A stretch of 64,000 bases of DNA, from positions 2,356,001-2,420,000 of the forward strand of contig NZ_VIVK01000001.1 in assembly GCF_007828865.1 (NCBI RefSeq), in the 5' to 3' direction. The notes beneath the pieces were generated by a model that had not been told where the DNA came from, did no database searches, and was given only the letters and a program-made list of their open reading frames with translations. Origin of the DNA: Kribbella amoyensis. GTDB lineage: Bacteria > Actinomycetota > Actinomycetes > Propionibacteriales > Kribbellaceae. The translations under genes and the position numbers were made by a program. This document shows, in pieces, positions 1 through 8,057 of this stretch (position 1 is the stretch's first letter; the number at the start of each line of letters is the position of its first letter).

Positions 1-31
1 GGAGCACTGGCCCGGCTTCGGCAAGCCCTGA
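1..31 (+). CDS. C-terminal tail of an unidentified upstream gene
   Basis: Reading from base 2, the frame gives EHWPGFGKP and a TGA stop at 29-31. A perfect hairpin follows at 42-78, which is the arrangement expected at the end of a plus-strand gene converging on csoR. Only nine residues are visible, so no family can be assigned. The chance that this is a fortuitous frame is real. Confidence 0.35.
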   Translation, partial: EHWPGFGKP

Positions 32-41
32 TCGGGGCTGT

Positions 42-78
42 CTGTTCCTGATCAGCAACGGCTCCTGATCAGGAACAG
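42..78. terminator. Bidirectional terminator hairpin
   Basis: A perfect 13-bp inverted repeat (CTGTTCCTGATCA at 42-54, its complement at 66-78) encloses an 11-nt loop between two converging genes. A third partial copy, CTGATCAGGAG, sits at 82-92 and overlaps the csoR stop codon at 86-88, so alternative foldings are possible. Confidence 0.7.
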
Positions 79-85
79 TCTCTGA

Positions 86-397
86 TCAGGAGCGAACGAG
101 GCGGGCGATCGCCTCGGAAGCTTCCTTGAGCTTGCGGTCCGCCTCGGGCCCACCGGCCGCGGCCGCGTCGACCACGCAGTGCGCCAGATGGTCGTCGAGC
201 AGCCCGAGCGCGACCGACTCGAGCGCCTTCGTCATCGCCGAGATCTGGGTCAGGATGTCGATGCAGTACTGCTCGCCCTCGACCATCCGCTGCAACCCCC
301 GCGCCTGCCCCTCGATCCGGCGCAACCGCTTCAGATAAGCGTCCTTGTCCCCGATGTACCCGTACTGCGCCTGCTGCCCCGCCTGGTGCTCCGCCAT
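86..397 (-). CDS. csoR: CsoR-type copper-sensing repressor
   Basis: A 103-residue all-helical DUF156 regulator. The first helix carries the family motif KRLRRIEGQARGL. The Cu(I) ligands are present as Cys45, His70 and Cys74, and the 25- and 4-residue spacings match the Cys-x24-His-x3-Cys pattern known for CsoR. In this family the apo-protein binds the operator and Cu(I) releases it. The gene is divergent from the P-type ATPase gene at 539, and the shared intergenic region holds a G/C-tract palindrome typical of CsoR sites. Control of the ATPase, and probably of itself, is inferred. The metal ligands argue against the related formaldehyde- or nickel-sensing branches. Confidence 0.93.
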   Translation of the reverse strand: MAEHQAGQQAQYGYIGDKDAYLKRLRRIEGQARGLQRMVEGEQYCIDILTQISAMTKALESVALGLLDDHLAHCVVDAAAAGGPEADRKLKEASEAIARLVRS

Positions 398-476
398 CCA
401 GCCTCCCTAGCCGGGTCACAGGGTACCTAGGCGGCGAACTCACTCCTCCGTCCGTGATTGCTGCGGTCCAATCTAG

Positions 477-500
477 ATACCCATTACCCCTAGGGGGTAT
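477..500. promoter_or_regulatory. CsoR operator
   Basis: The core at 485-499 reads TACCCCTAGGGGGTA, a nearly perfect palindrome of C and G tracts flanked by AT, as in known CsoR sites. An additional ATACCC half lies at 477-482. It sits about 40 nt upstream of the ATPase start at 539 and between the divergent genes. Confidence 0.8.
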
Positions 501-538
501 AGTGCTCGGTGTTGAATGAGTGGTGGAGAGGACGAGCG

Positions 539-2617
539 ATGGACGAGCACGCGGCTCACGGGCAGCCGGCGCACGCGGTACCGGCTGAGCACTCGGGACA
601 CGGGGCGCCGGCCGGTCACGCCGGGCATCAGGCGCACGCTGGGCACGACAAGCACGCGGGCCACGATCCGGAGATGTTCCGGCGGAAGTTCTGGCTGAGT
701 CTGCTGCTCACGCTGCCGATCGTGATCACCAGCGAGATGGTGATGGAGTGGTTCGGCTACTCGCTGGACTTCCCGGGGATGGACTGGGTCGGGCCGGTGC
801 TCGGCACCGTGGTCTTCTTCTACGGCGGCCTGCCGTTCCTGGTCGGCGGCGTCCGGGAGGCGCGCGATCGGGCGCCCGGGATGATGCTGCTGATCTCGAT
901 GGCGATCACCGTCGCGTACGTCGCGTCGCTGGCGACCAGCGTCGGCTGGTTCGACCTGGACTTCTGGTGGGAGCTGGCCGCGCTCGTCACGATCATGCTG
1001 CTGGGTCACTGGCAGGAGATGAAGGCGATCGGTCAGGCGCAGGGCGCGCTGGCCGCCCTCGCCGCGCTGCTGCCGGACGAGGCCGAGCGTGTCACCGGCG
1101 ACGACGTGGAGACCGTGTCGATCGGCGACCTGCGGGTCGGTGACGTGGTCCTCGTCCGCTCCGGCGCTCGCGTACCGGCGGATGGCGGGATCGTCGACGG
1201 CGCTGCCGAGCTGGACGAGTCGATGATCACCGGGGAATCCCGGCCGGTCGCTCGCGGCGTCGGTGACCGCGTTGTGGCCGGCACCGTGGCGACGGACTCG
1301 GCGATCCGGGTCCGCGTGGCCGCGGTCGGCGAGGACACGGCCTTGGCCGGGATTCAGCGGCTGGTCGCGCAGGCGCAGGAGTCGAGCGGGCGCGCGCAGG
1401 TACTGGCTGACCGGTTCGCCGCGATGCTGTTCTACGTCGCGACCGCGGCGGCCGTGATCACGTTCGCGGCCTGGTGGTTGTTCGGCACCCTGAGCGAGGC
1501 CGTGGTCCGGACGGTCACCGTCCTGGTCATCGCCTGCCCGCACGCCCTCGGCCTGGCGATCCCGCTGGTGATCGCGCTGTCGACGGCGGTCGCGGCCAAG
1601 GCGGGCATCCTGGTCAAGGACCGGCTGGCGCTCGAGCGGATGCGGACCGTCGAGGCCGTCCTGTTCGACAAGACCGGCACCCTGACCAAGGGCGAGCACA
1701 TCGTGACCGACGTGGCCGGCGGCGACGAGGTCCTGCGGATCGCGGGCGCCGTCGAGTCCGACAGCGAACACCCGTTGGCCCGCGCGATCGTCCGGGCCGC
1801 CGACGACCAAGGCGGACGAGCTCGCGCGACCGACTTCAAGTCCCTGACGGGCCGTGGGGTCCAGGCGGCGGTCGACGGTACGACGTACGCGGTCGGCGGG
1901 CCCGCCTTGCTCCGGGAGCTGGGCGTGACGGTGGTCGGGGAGTTCGCGGATCGGGCCGAGGAGTGGTCGAAGCGGGGCGCGGCGGTGCTGTACCTGCTGC
2001 GCGACGGGGAGACCGTCCTGGGGGCGATCGCGTTGGAGGACGAGGTTCGCCCGGAGGCGCGGGCCGCGGTCGAGGAGTTGCGCGCGATCGGGGTCGGCAA
2101 ACTGGTGATGATCACCGGCGACGCCGAACCGGTGGCGCGGGCCGTGGCGCAGGACCTCGGCTTCCGTGAAGGAGTCGACGAGGTCTTCGCCGAGGTGCTG
2201 CCGGCCGACAAGGACAAGGCGGTGAGCGAGCTGCAGTCCCGCGGTCTGCGCGTCGCGATGGTCGGTGACGGCGTGAACGACGCGCCCGCGTTGGCCCGGG
2301 CCGATGTCGGGATCGCGATCGGCGCCGGGACCGACGTCGCGATCGAGTCCGCCGGCGTGGTGCTCGCGTCGTCGGACCCGCGCGGCGTGACCGGCGTGAT
2401 CCGGCTGTCGAAGGCGTCGTACCGGAAGATGATCCAGAACCTCGCCTGGGCCGCGGGGTACAACATCATCGCGATCCCGTTGGCGGCCGGCGTCTTCGCG
2501 TGGGCCGGCCTGACCCTCAGCCCGGCGATCGGCGCGGTGCTGATGTCGGTCTCGACGATCGTGGTCGCGCTCAACGCGCAGCTGCTGCGGCGAGTCCACC
2601 TGACGCCGACCGACTGA
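539..2617 (+). CDS. Copper-translocating P1B-type ATPase, CopB-like
   Basis: A membrane ATPase that exports copper using ATP. The start at 539 is chosen over an upstream in-frame ATG because GGAGAGGA precedes it by about 7 nt, giving 692 residues. The N-terminus holds a string of His-Gly/Ala-His repeats and no CxxC heavy-metal domain. Visible motifs are TGES in the actuator domain, CPH at 333-335 in the transport helix, DKTGT with the phosphorylated Asp377, SEHPLA and GDGVNDAPAL. CPH rather than CPC places it in the P1B-3 (CopB, Cu(II)/Ag-type) group by family knowledge. It is divergent from csoR across a CsoR operator, so induction by copper is expected. Confidence 0.93.
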   Translation: MDEHAAHGQPAHAVPAEHSGHGAPAGHAGHQAHAGHDKHAGHDPEMFRRKFWLSLLLTLPIVITSEMVMEWFGYSLDFPGMDWVGPVLGTVVFFYGGLPFLVGGVREARDRAPGMMLLISMAITVAYVASLATSVGWFDLDFWWELAALVTIMLLGHWQEMKAIGQAQGALAALAALLPDEAERVTGDDVETVSIGDLRVGDVVLVRSGARVPADGGIVDGAAELDESMITGESRPVARGVGDRVVAGTVATDSAIRVRVAAVGEDTALAGIQRLVAQAQESSGRAQVLADRFAAMLFYVATAAAVITFAAWWLFGTLSEAVVRTVTVLVIACPHALGLAIPLVIALSTAVAAKAGILVKDRLALERMRTVEAVLFDKTGTLTKGEHIVTDVAGGDEVLRIAGAVESDSEHPLARAIVRAADDQGGRARATDFKSLTGRGVQAAVDGTTYAVGGPALLRELGVTVVGEFADRAEEWSKRGAAVLYLLRDGETVLGAIALEDEVRPEARAAVEELRAIGVGKLVMITGDAEPVARAVAQDLGFREGVDEVFAEVLPADKDKAVSELQSRGLRVAMVGDGVNDAPALARADVGIAIGAGTDVAIESAGVVLASSDPRGVTGVIRLSKASYRKMIQNLAWAAGYNIIAIPLAAGVFAWAGLTLSPAIGAVLMSVSTIVVALNAQLLRRVHLTPTD

Positions 2618-2648
2618 GCAGATCGGCGGCGGCTTGAACAGGTACGTG

Positions 2649-2676
2649 GCGGCGGGCGATCGTGGTCGCCCGCCGC
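2649..2676. terminator. Bidirectional terminator between ATPase and cupin genes
   Basis: A perfect 11-bp stem (GCGGCGGGCGA at 2649-2659 with its complement at 2666-2676) and a 6-nt loop lie between two convergent genes. It has no U-tract, which is common in actinomycetes. Confidence 0.75.
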
Positions 2677-2680
2677 TCGG

Positions 2681-3034
2681 CTAGCTGATCCACGGGGGTG
2701 TGCCGCGGCCGGTGGTCTCGCCGGGGACCGTGACCGTGGCGGTGCCGTAGCCGGCGACGAGGGCAGTGAAGTCGCCGTTGGCGGTGATACGGCGGGGCGT
2801 ATCGGCCGGGAAGACGGCGGTTTCGCCGGGGGTCAAGTGGAGGGTCCCGTCGCCGAGCTCGACCGACGCGGTCCCGGTGAGCGCGGTCCAGATCTGCTCG
2901 CTGTCGACCACGTGCAGGGGACCTTGGGCGCCGCCCTTCATCTCCACCTTCCACAGGCTCAGCTCCGTACTGCCCTGGGTCGGCGAGGCGTACGTGGTCA
3001 TCACGGCGTTCGGGGTCTCGGTCACGCGGTACAC
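2681..3034 (-). CDS. Small cupin-domain protein
   Basis: A single beta-barrel cupin of 117 residues. The HVVDSEQIWTALTG and GDGTLHLTPGETAVFPADTP segments correspond to the two cupin motifs, although the second metal-ligand set is weak. A longer frame begins with TTG at 3064, but GTG at 3034 is preferred because AAGGAG lies 6 nt upstream and the TTG would fall inside the operator. It is divergent from a MarR regulator, so it is the likely target. Substrate is unknown; phosphomannose-isomerase-like or dioxygenase-like roles cannot be separated by sequence alone. Confidence 0.8.
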   Translation of the reverse strand: MYRVTETPNAVMTTYASPTQGSTELSLWKVEMKGGAQGPLHVVDSEQIWTALTGTASVELGDGTLHLTPGETAVFPADTPRRITANGDFTALVAGYGTATVTVPGETTGRGTPPWIS

Positions 3035-3058
3035 GGTCTGCTCCTTCGGTTCTGATTT

Positions 3059-3096
3059 CGACAACCTGGTTGACGAAATAGTACACCGGGTTGTCG
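3059..3096. promoter_or_regulatory. MarR operator between cupin and marR genes
   Basis: Two 12-nt arms, CGACAACCTGGT at 3059-3070 and ACCGGGTTGTCG at 3085-3096, form an inverted repeat with one mismatch around a 14-nt spacer. The site lies between the divergent starts at 3034 and 3127, consistent with a MarR-type regulator controlling both. Confidence 0.65.
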
Positions 3097-3126
3097 ATCT
3101 GTCCAGGGGTCCGGGATGATGCCGGG

Positions 3127-3591
3127 GTGGAACGGTTCGGATTCGAGTTGCCGCTGTTGCTGGCCGGCGCGTTCCGGCAGCTGATCGACGAACTCCATCG
3201 CCGGCTCGCCGAAGAAGGTCACGCCGACCTGCGCCCGGCGCACGGCTTCGCGCTGCAGGCGATCGGGCCGGACGGCGGAACGATGTCGGAGATCGGCCGG
3301 CGGCTCGGGGTCTCCAAGCAAGCCGCGACGAAGACCGTTGGAAAGCTTGCTGAGCTTGGATATGTGGAGCGCGGCGCTGACCCGGGCGATGCTCGCGCGG
3401 TGCAGGTGACGATCACGTCGCGCGGCCGGGAGGCGCTGCGGCGGTCGGCGGAGATCTTCGAGGACCTCCGGCGCGAGTGGGTCCGGTTGCTGGGGCGGGA
3501 TCGCGTGCTGGCGCTCGAGGAGGACCTGGGCAAGGTCCTCGATTCTTCCGGTGGGGTGGCACTCGGGGATCTGCCGGGATGGTTGCGGTAA
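3127..3591 (+). CDS. MarR-family transcriptional regulator
   Basis: A winged-helix regulator of 154 residues counted from GTG 3127, where the conserved part starts (ERFGFELPLLLAGAF). The recognition region GTMSEIGRRLGVSKQAATKTVGKLAELGYVER and the wing DPGDARAVQVTITSRG are clear. MarR proteins bind palindromes as dimers and are released by small ligands. It is divergent from the cupin gene with a strong inverted repeat in the shared promoter. An in-frame ATG is absent near the front, so GTG use is inferred; upstream initiation would run into the operator. The ligand is unknown. Confidence 0.88.
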   Translation: MERFGFELPLLLAGAFRQLIDELHRRLAEEGHADLRPAHGFALQAIGPDGGTMSEIGRRLGVSKQAATKTVGKLAELGYVERGADPGDARAVQVTITSRGREALRRSAEIFEDLRREWVRLLGRDRVLALEEDLGKVLDSSGGVALGDLPGWLR

Positions 3592-3675
3592 GCAAGAGAG
3601 CTACCCAGCACGCGCCGCTCCTTCGTCGCGGTGACCTGGAAAAATGGGACAGGTTCGTGCGGAAGCGGGCAGCGT

Positions 3676-3708
3676 GGCTGGGCCCCCAAGCCGCATGCCG
3701 GCCCAGCC
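3676..3708. terminator. Hairpin between marR and the flavoprotein remnant
   Basis: A perfect 9-bp inverted repeat (GGCTGGGCC at 3676-3684, complement at 3700-3708) with a 15-nt loop lies between convergent genes. Confidence 0.5.
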
Positions 3709-3717
3709 GGCCGAACC

Positions 3718-4056
3718 CTAACCCACCATCTCCAGTAGCTCGCCCAAAATCGTCGCCCAAGGCAACGGTCGAGCGATCCCGGCCGCCTGTGGTTGGCGCA
3801 ACGCCCACACGTCCTCGCCGTACACCAGCCGCACCTCCGCCTTCCGCAACAACCCGAGATGCCCTTCCCACGAAGGGTGTCGAGCATGTCCCGCGTTCAC
3901 CCTCGGGAACAGCCAGCGGGCCGCGGTCGGTGTAAGCGTCACGGCGACCTGGTAACCCTCGGCGATCAACGGCTCGACCAAGCCGGACCGTAGGTGCTCG
4001 ACGCCGCCCGCGGAGCTGCCCACCACGCCGATCACCTTCGTACTCGTGCTCCGCAC
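3718..4056 (-). pseudogene. Flavoprotein (HFCD/PPC-decarboxylase-like) with an internal in-frame deletion
   Basis: From GTG 4056 the frame encodes about 112 residues. The front half (STKVIGVVGSSAGG, then TPTAARWL) and the back half (FPRVNAGHARHPSWEGHL, VYGEDVW) match the start and end of actinobacterial flavoproteins of the phosphopantothenoylcysteine-decarboxylase fold. Family members are normally 170-190 residues. Here ARWL joins directly to FPRVNA, so the middle of roughly 60 residues that carries the PASANT and K-ALGIADN flavin-site motifs is missing. The frame is intact, so a shortened protein could still be made, but catalysis is unlikely. The deletion is inferred from remembered family layout, not from an alignment. 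Confidence 0.65.
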
Positions 4057-4068
4057 CGTAACGACCTG

Positions 4069-4230
4069 CAAGAACGGGCCCAGATGGAGGGGCTGGGCCC
4101 GTTCTTGGGTGGTGCTGTCAGGCGGGTTCGCGGTTGGTCTGCTGGACCCGCCTGACAGGGCTTGGGGCGGGGGTGCCGCCAGTGACACCCCCGCCGGGCC
4201 GGTCCGGTCCTCGTGCAGCGGAGGACCGGA
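4069..4230. repeat. Four tandem perfect hairpins downstream of the symporter gene
   Basis: Four separate perfect inverted repeats follow each other: 14 bp (4069-4082/4094-4107), 13 bp (4115-4127/4146-4158), 9 bp (4167-4175/4186-4194) and 10 bp (4203-4212/4221-4230). They fill the gap after the minus-strand symporter stop at 4238. The first is a convincing intrinsic terminator for the symporter operon; the others may stabilise the 3' end of the transcript. Confidence 0.75.
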
Positions 4231-4237
4231 GCGGCGG

Positions 4238-5881
4238 TCAGTGCTGGACTGCCTTTTCGGCACCTGCTCCGGTCAGGGAGCGGACCTCCATCTCGGCGTA
4301 CTTGTCGACGTTGATGACTTCCTTGCTGGTGACCGTGCCGAGCCAGCCCAGGAAGAACGCGAGCGGGATCGAGACGATGCCGGGGTTGTCCAGCGGGAAC
4401 CAGTGGAAGTCGATCGAGGTGTCGGTGATCATCGACAGGCTCTGGCCGGTCTTCTTGTCGACCTTGCCGGAGACGACCGGGGAGAAGGCGATCAGGATGA
4501 TCGCGGACCCCAGGCCGCCGTAGATGCTCCAGAGCGCGCCGCGGGTGGTGAACCGCTTCCAGAACAGCGAGTACAGGATGGTCGGCAGGTTCGCGCTGGC
4601 CGCGACGGCGAACGCCAGGGCGACCAGGAAGGCGACGTTCTGGCCGTTGGCGAAGATCCCGCCGACGATCGCGACCACGCCGATCACCAGCACGGTGATC
4701 CGGGCGACCCGGACCTCGCCGGTACCGCTGACCTGGCCCTTCTTGATCACCTGGCCGTACACGTCGTGCGCGAACGACGCGCTCGCCGTGATCGTCAGGC
4801 CGGCCACCACCGCGAGGATGGTGGCGAACGCGACCGCGGAGATGACGCCGAGGAGGAGTTCACCGCCGAGCTCGTACGCGAGCAGGGGTGCGGCCGAGTT
4901 CGCCTTGCCGGGGGCGGCGCGGATGACGTCGGGCCCGACCAGGGCCGCGGCGCCGTAGCCGAGGACCAGGGTGAAGAGGTAGAAGATGCCGATGATCCAG
5001 ATCGCCCAGCTGACGCTGCGGCGGGCTTCCTTGGAGTTCGGCACGGTGTAGAAGCGCATCAGCACGTGCGGCAGACCCGCGGTTCCGAGGACCAGGGCGA
5101 GCGCCAGCGAGATGAAGTCCAGCTTGCTGATCCCGGTCATGCCGTACTGCAGGCCGGGGTTGAGCAGCTTGTCGCCGACCGGGCTCTTCTCGACCGCTCC
5201 GCCGAGCAGACCGGACAGGTTGAAGCTGAACTTGGCCAGCACCCACAGCGTCATGATGCCGGCGCCGATCACCAGCAGGACGGCCTTGACGATCTGGACC
5301 CAGGTGGTGCCCTTCATGCCGCCGACCAGGACGTACGTGATCATCAGCAGGCCGACGACCGCGATCACCAGGTTCTGACCGGCCCGGCCGTCGATGCCGA
5401 GCAGCAGCGCGACCAGGCCGCCGGCGCCGGCCATCTGGGCGAGCAGGTAGAAGAAGGAGACCACCAGCGTCGAGATCGCGGCCGCCATCCGGACCGGGCG
5501 CTGCTTCAGCCGGAACGACAGCACGTCGGCCATCGTGAAGCGGCCGGTGTTCCGGAGCAACTCCGCGACCAGCAGCAGGGCGACGAGCCAGGCGACCAGG
5601 AAGCCGATCGAGTACAGGAAGCCGTCGTACCCGTTCAGCGCGATCGCGCCGGCGATCCCGAGGAACGACGCGGCGGACAGGTAGTCGCCCGCGATCGCGA
5701 TGCCGTTCTGCGGGCCGGTGAACGAGCGGCCGCCGGCGTAGTAGTCGGCCGCGGTCCGGTTGTTGCGCGAGGCCCGGATCACGATCGCCAGGGTGGCCAC
5801 CACGAACAGCGCGAAGATCGCGATGTTGACGGTCGGGTTGCCGATGTCGGTTGCCTGGGGCAACAGCAGGGGAGCGGTCAC
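4238..5881 (-). CDS. Cation/acetate symporter (sodium:solute symporter family)
   Basis: A 547-residue integral membrane protein with about 13 hydrophobic helices, importing a short-chain carboxylate with Na+ or H+. Family features visible are YYAGGRSFTGPQNGIAIAGDYLSAASFLGIAG near residues 46-77, YVLVGGMKGTTWVQIVKA, and GTAGLPHVLMRFYTVPNSKEARRSVSWA. These are typical of ActP/MctC-type monocarboxylate transporters. The ATG overlaps the stop of the preceding DUF485 gene by 4 nt, so the two are translationally coupled. Acetate, pyruvate and propionate are all possible substrates, so no symbol is assigned. Confidence 0.88.
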   Translation of the reverse strand: MTAPLLLPQATDIGNPTVNIAIFALFVVATLAIVIRASRNNRTAADYYAGGRSFTGPQNGIAIAGDYLSAASFLGIAGAIALNGYDGFLYSIGFLVAWLVALLLVAELLRNTGRFTMADVLSFRLKQRPVRMAAAISTLVVSFFYLLAQMAGAGGLVALLLGIDGRAGQNLVIAVVGLLMITYVLVGGMKGTTWVQIVKAVLLVIGAGIMTLWVLAKFSFNLSGLLGGAVEKSPVGDKLLNPGLQYGMTGISKLDFISLALALVLGTAGLPHVLMRFYTVPNSKEARRSVSWAIWIIGIFYLFTLVLGYGAAALVGPDVIRAAPGKANSAAPLLAYELGGELLLGVISAVAFATILAVVAGLTITASASFAHDVYGQVIKKGQVSGTGEVRVARITVLVIGVVAIVGGIFANGQNVAFLVALAFAVAASANLPTILYSLFWKRFTTRGALWSIYGGLGSAIILIAFSPVVSGKVDKKTGQSLSMITDTSIDFHWFPLDNPGIVSIPLAFFLGWLGTVTSKEVINVDKYAEMEVRSLTGAGAEKAVQH

Positions 5882-6219
5882 TGGTCCTCACCTTCGATCA
5901 GCGTGCGCATCCGCTCGGCCGCCGGGTCGATCTCGCGGTCCGCCCAGCGGACGTAGATCATCGTGATGGCGAACGTCGAGACGAACTGCCCGAGCCCGAG
6001 CAGCAACCCGACGTTGAAGTTGCCGACCAGCTTGTGCGACATGAACCCGGGGGCGTAGTCGGCGAGCAGGACGTAGACGAAGTACCAGACCAGGAACAGG
6101 CCGGTCATCGGGAACACGAAGCGCCGGAACCGGCGACGCAGCTCGGAGAAGTCCGGTGACAGCTGGACGTCTCGGTACGTCGTCAGTTCCGGGTCACCCG
6201 CGCGGCGCGTTTCGCTCAT
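5878..6219 (-). CDS. DUF485 membrane protein, symporter partner
   Basis: A 113-residue protein with two transmembrane helices (FVFPMTGLFLVWYFVYVLLA and a second beginning NVGLLLGLGQFVSTFAITMIYV). The start at 6219 follows GGAGGT at 9 nt; longer frames upstream are not supported. In many bacteria DUF485 genes immediately precede acetate/pyruvate symporters, and the 4-nt overlap with the next gene fits that. A small accessory or assembly subunit role is plausible but unproven. The promoter of the pair should lie in 6220-6509, where I recognise no specific site. Confidence 0.87.
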   Translation of the reverse strand: MSETRRAGDPELTTYRDVQLSPDFSELRRRFRRFVFPMTGLFLVWYFVYVLLADYAPGFMSHKLVGNFNVGLLLGLGQFVSTFAITMIYVRWADREIDPAAERMRTLIEGEDQ

Positions 6220-6509
6220 CGCGGGACCTCCAGACGTGGTCGGGCCGGGCGGTGGCCGGCGCGCGGGCGTTGCAGCTCGTACTGTGGTCCCGCCCGCGGT
6301 ACCGGCAGAAGCACCGGCACGCATCGAGCGCTCAGCGGCACCCAGCCCTCGACCGGCGGGAGCGTCGCGTGCGACGAGCGGTAGGAACCACACGACGAGC
6401 GGTACCTCCAGCACTCACCAAACCCCGGGAACCACGAATCCCCAGCGCGGGTCAGGCGTGGACCGCTGGCGGGCAGGGACGTTGGTGAGTGGTGGGCGTC
6501 CGCATCCCC

Positions 6510-8057
6510 TCACGGACGGGAGAACCCTCGATCGACGTCGACGGCTTCGGGGGTGTGGAGGCGGACCATGCTGCGGGCGGTGCCGGCCGGGATCTTGTGC
6601 GGGGTGAGCTTGGAGACCACGATCACGGTGAGGAACGCGAGCGGCATCGTCCAGGCGGCGGGCTGGCCGATCAGGGCGCCGGCCCAGCCGCCGTGGGGTG
6701 GATCGATGACGTTCACCAGGACCGCGGTGATCGCGGCGATCCCGCCGACCAGCAGGCCGGCCGCGGCGCCGACGGTCGACATCCGGCGCCACCAGATCCC
6801 GAGCACCAGCAACGGGCAGAACGTCGACGCTGCCACCGCGAACGCCAGGCCGACCGTGTCCGCGAGACTGAGCGAGCCGGTCAGGTTCCAGGCCAGGTAC
6901 GGCACCGCGATCGCGAGCGCGGCCGCGATCCGGAAGCTGTTCACGGCGAGGTAGTCGCCGCCGGTCAGCCGGTGCAGTCTGTTCCGCAGCAGGTCCTGGT
7001 CGATGACGCCCGCGATCGCGACGGTGAGACCCGACGACGTGGACAGGAACGCGGCGAACGCGCCCGCCGCCACCAACGCGCCGAGCAGGTCACCGACCGT
7101 CCCGGGGAAGATCCGGCCGGGCAGTTCGAGGACGACCGTGTCCGCGGCACTGGTGAGCAGATCGGGCGCGAACGACCGCCCGAGCACGGCGTACACAGGC
7201 GGGAAGAGGTAGAAGGCGCCGAGCAACGCGAGCACCACGACCGTCGTCCGCCGGGCCGCGCGGCCGTCCGGGTTCGTGTAGAAGCGGACCAGGACGTGCG
7301 GCAGTCCCATCGTTCCGAAACAAAGGGCCAGCAGCAACGAATAGGTCGCGTACAGCGGGTGGTCGCGGCCGCCTTCGCGGGACAGCGGTTCGGCCCATTC
7401 CGACCCGGCGCCGTGCAACGAGTCGAGCACGCCGACCGGGTGGTCCATCGACCGCCAGGCGATCAGGATCACGAAGATCGGCGCCGCCAGCGCGGTCAGC
7501 TTCAGCCAGTACTGGAACGCCTGCACGAACGTGATCGAGCGCATCCCGCCCGCGGCCACGTTGATCACCACGATGATCGCGACCAAGGCCGCCCCGACCG
7601 CCGGGGGAGCACCCGTCACCGTCTGGACGGTGAGCCCGGCGCCGCGCAACTGCGGGAGCAGGTACAGCGTGCCGATCCCGGCGACCAGGGCCGAGCAGAT
7701 CCGCCGGACCACCGCCGACTCGAACCGGGTCTCCGCGAAGTCCGGCAACGTGTACGCGCCCGAACGACGCAGCGGGGCCGCGATCAGGACCAGTAGCATC
7801 AGGTACCCGACGGTGTAGCCGACCGAGAACCACAGCATGTCGGCGCCGTTCACGATGACCAGGCCCGCGACTCCGAGGAAGGACGCGGCGGACAGGTACT
7901 CCCCGCTGATCGCCGAGGCGTTCCAGCGCGGCGTCACGGCCCGGCTGGCGACGTAGAAATCGCTGGTGGTGCGGGAGATCCGGAGTCCGAACAGGCCGAT
8001 CCCGATGGTCGCCACGATCACCAGCGCGATCGCGGTCAGGCTCATCGCCGAGGACAT
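6510..8057 (-). CDS. Second sodium:solute symporter, organic-acid type
   Basis: A 515-residue membrane protein that is a paralogue of the transporter at 4238. It keeps the family segments VTPRWNASAISGEYLSAASFLGVAG, AAGGMRSITFVQAFQYWLK and GTMGLPHVLVRFYTNPDGRAARRTT. The ATG at 8057 directly abuts the stop of the upstream small membrane gene, indicating coupling; a second ATG lies 12 nt downstream. The gene follows a LytTR two-component system on the same strand with almost no gaps, suggesting the symporter is its regulated output. The substrate is probably a short carboxylate such as pyruvate or acetate. Confidence 0.87.
   Translation of the reverse strand: MSSAMSLTAIALVIVATIGIGLFGLRISRTTSDFYVASRAVTPRWNASAISGEYLSAASFLGVAGLVIVNGADMLWFSVGYTVGYLMLLVLIAAPLRRSGAYTLPDFAETRFESAVVRRICSALVAGIGTLYLLPQLRGAGLTVQTVTGAPPAVGAALVAIIVVINVAAGGMRSITFVQAFQYWLKLTALAAPIFVILIAWRSMDHPVGVLDSLHGAGSEWAEPLSREGGRDHPLYATYSLLLALCFGTMGLPHVLVRFYTNPDGRAARRTTVVVLALLGAFYLFPPVYAVLGRSFAPDLLTSAADTVVLELPGRIFPGTVGDLLGALVAAGAFAAFLSTSSGLTVAIAGVIDQDLLRNRLHRLTGGDYLAVNSFRIAAALAIAVPYLAWNLTGSLSLADTVGLAFAVAASTFCPLLVLGIWWRRMSTVGAAAGLLVGGIAAITAVLVNVIDPPHGGWAGALIGQPAAWTMPLAFLTVIVVSKLTPHKIPAGTARSMVRLHTPEAVDVDRGFSRP

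Noticed and set aside
473..2599. 708-residue minus-strand frame opposite the copper ATPase
   Set aside because: Arg/Asp/Gln-rich composition with no motif; it is an antisense shadow of a strongly supported gene in GC-rich DNA.
4046..5956. 636-residue plus-strand frame opposite the acetate symporter
   Set aside because: Low-complexity Asp/Arg/Gln sequence and no ribosome site; the minus-strand symporter has all family motifs.
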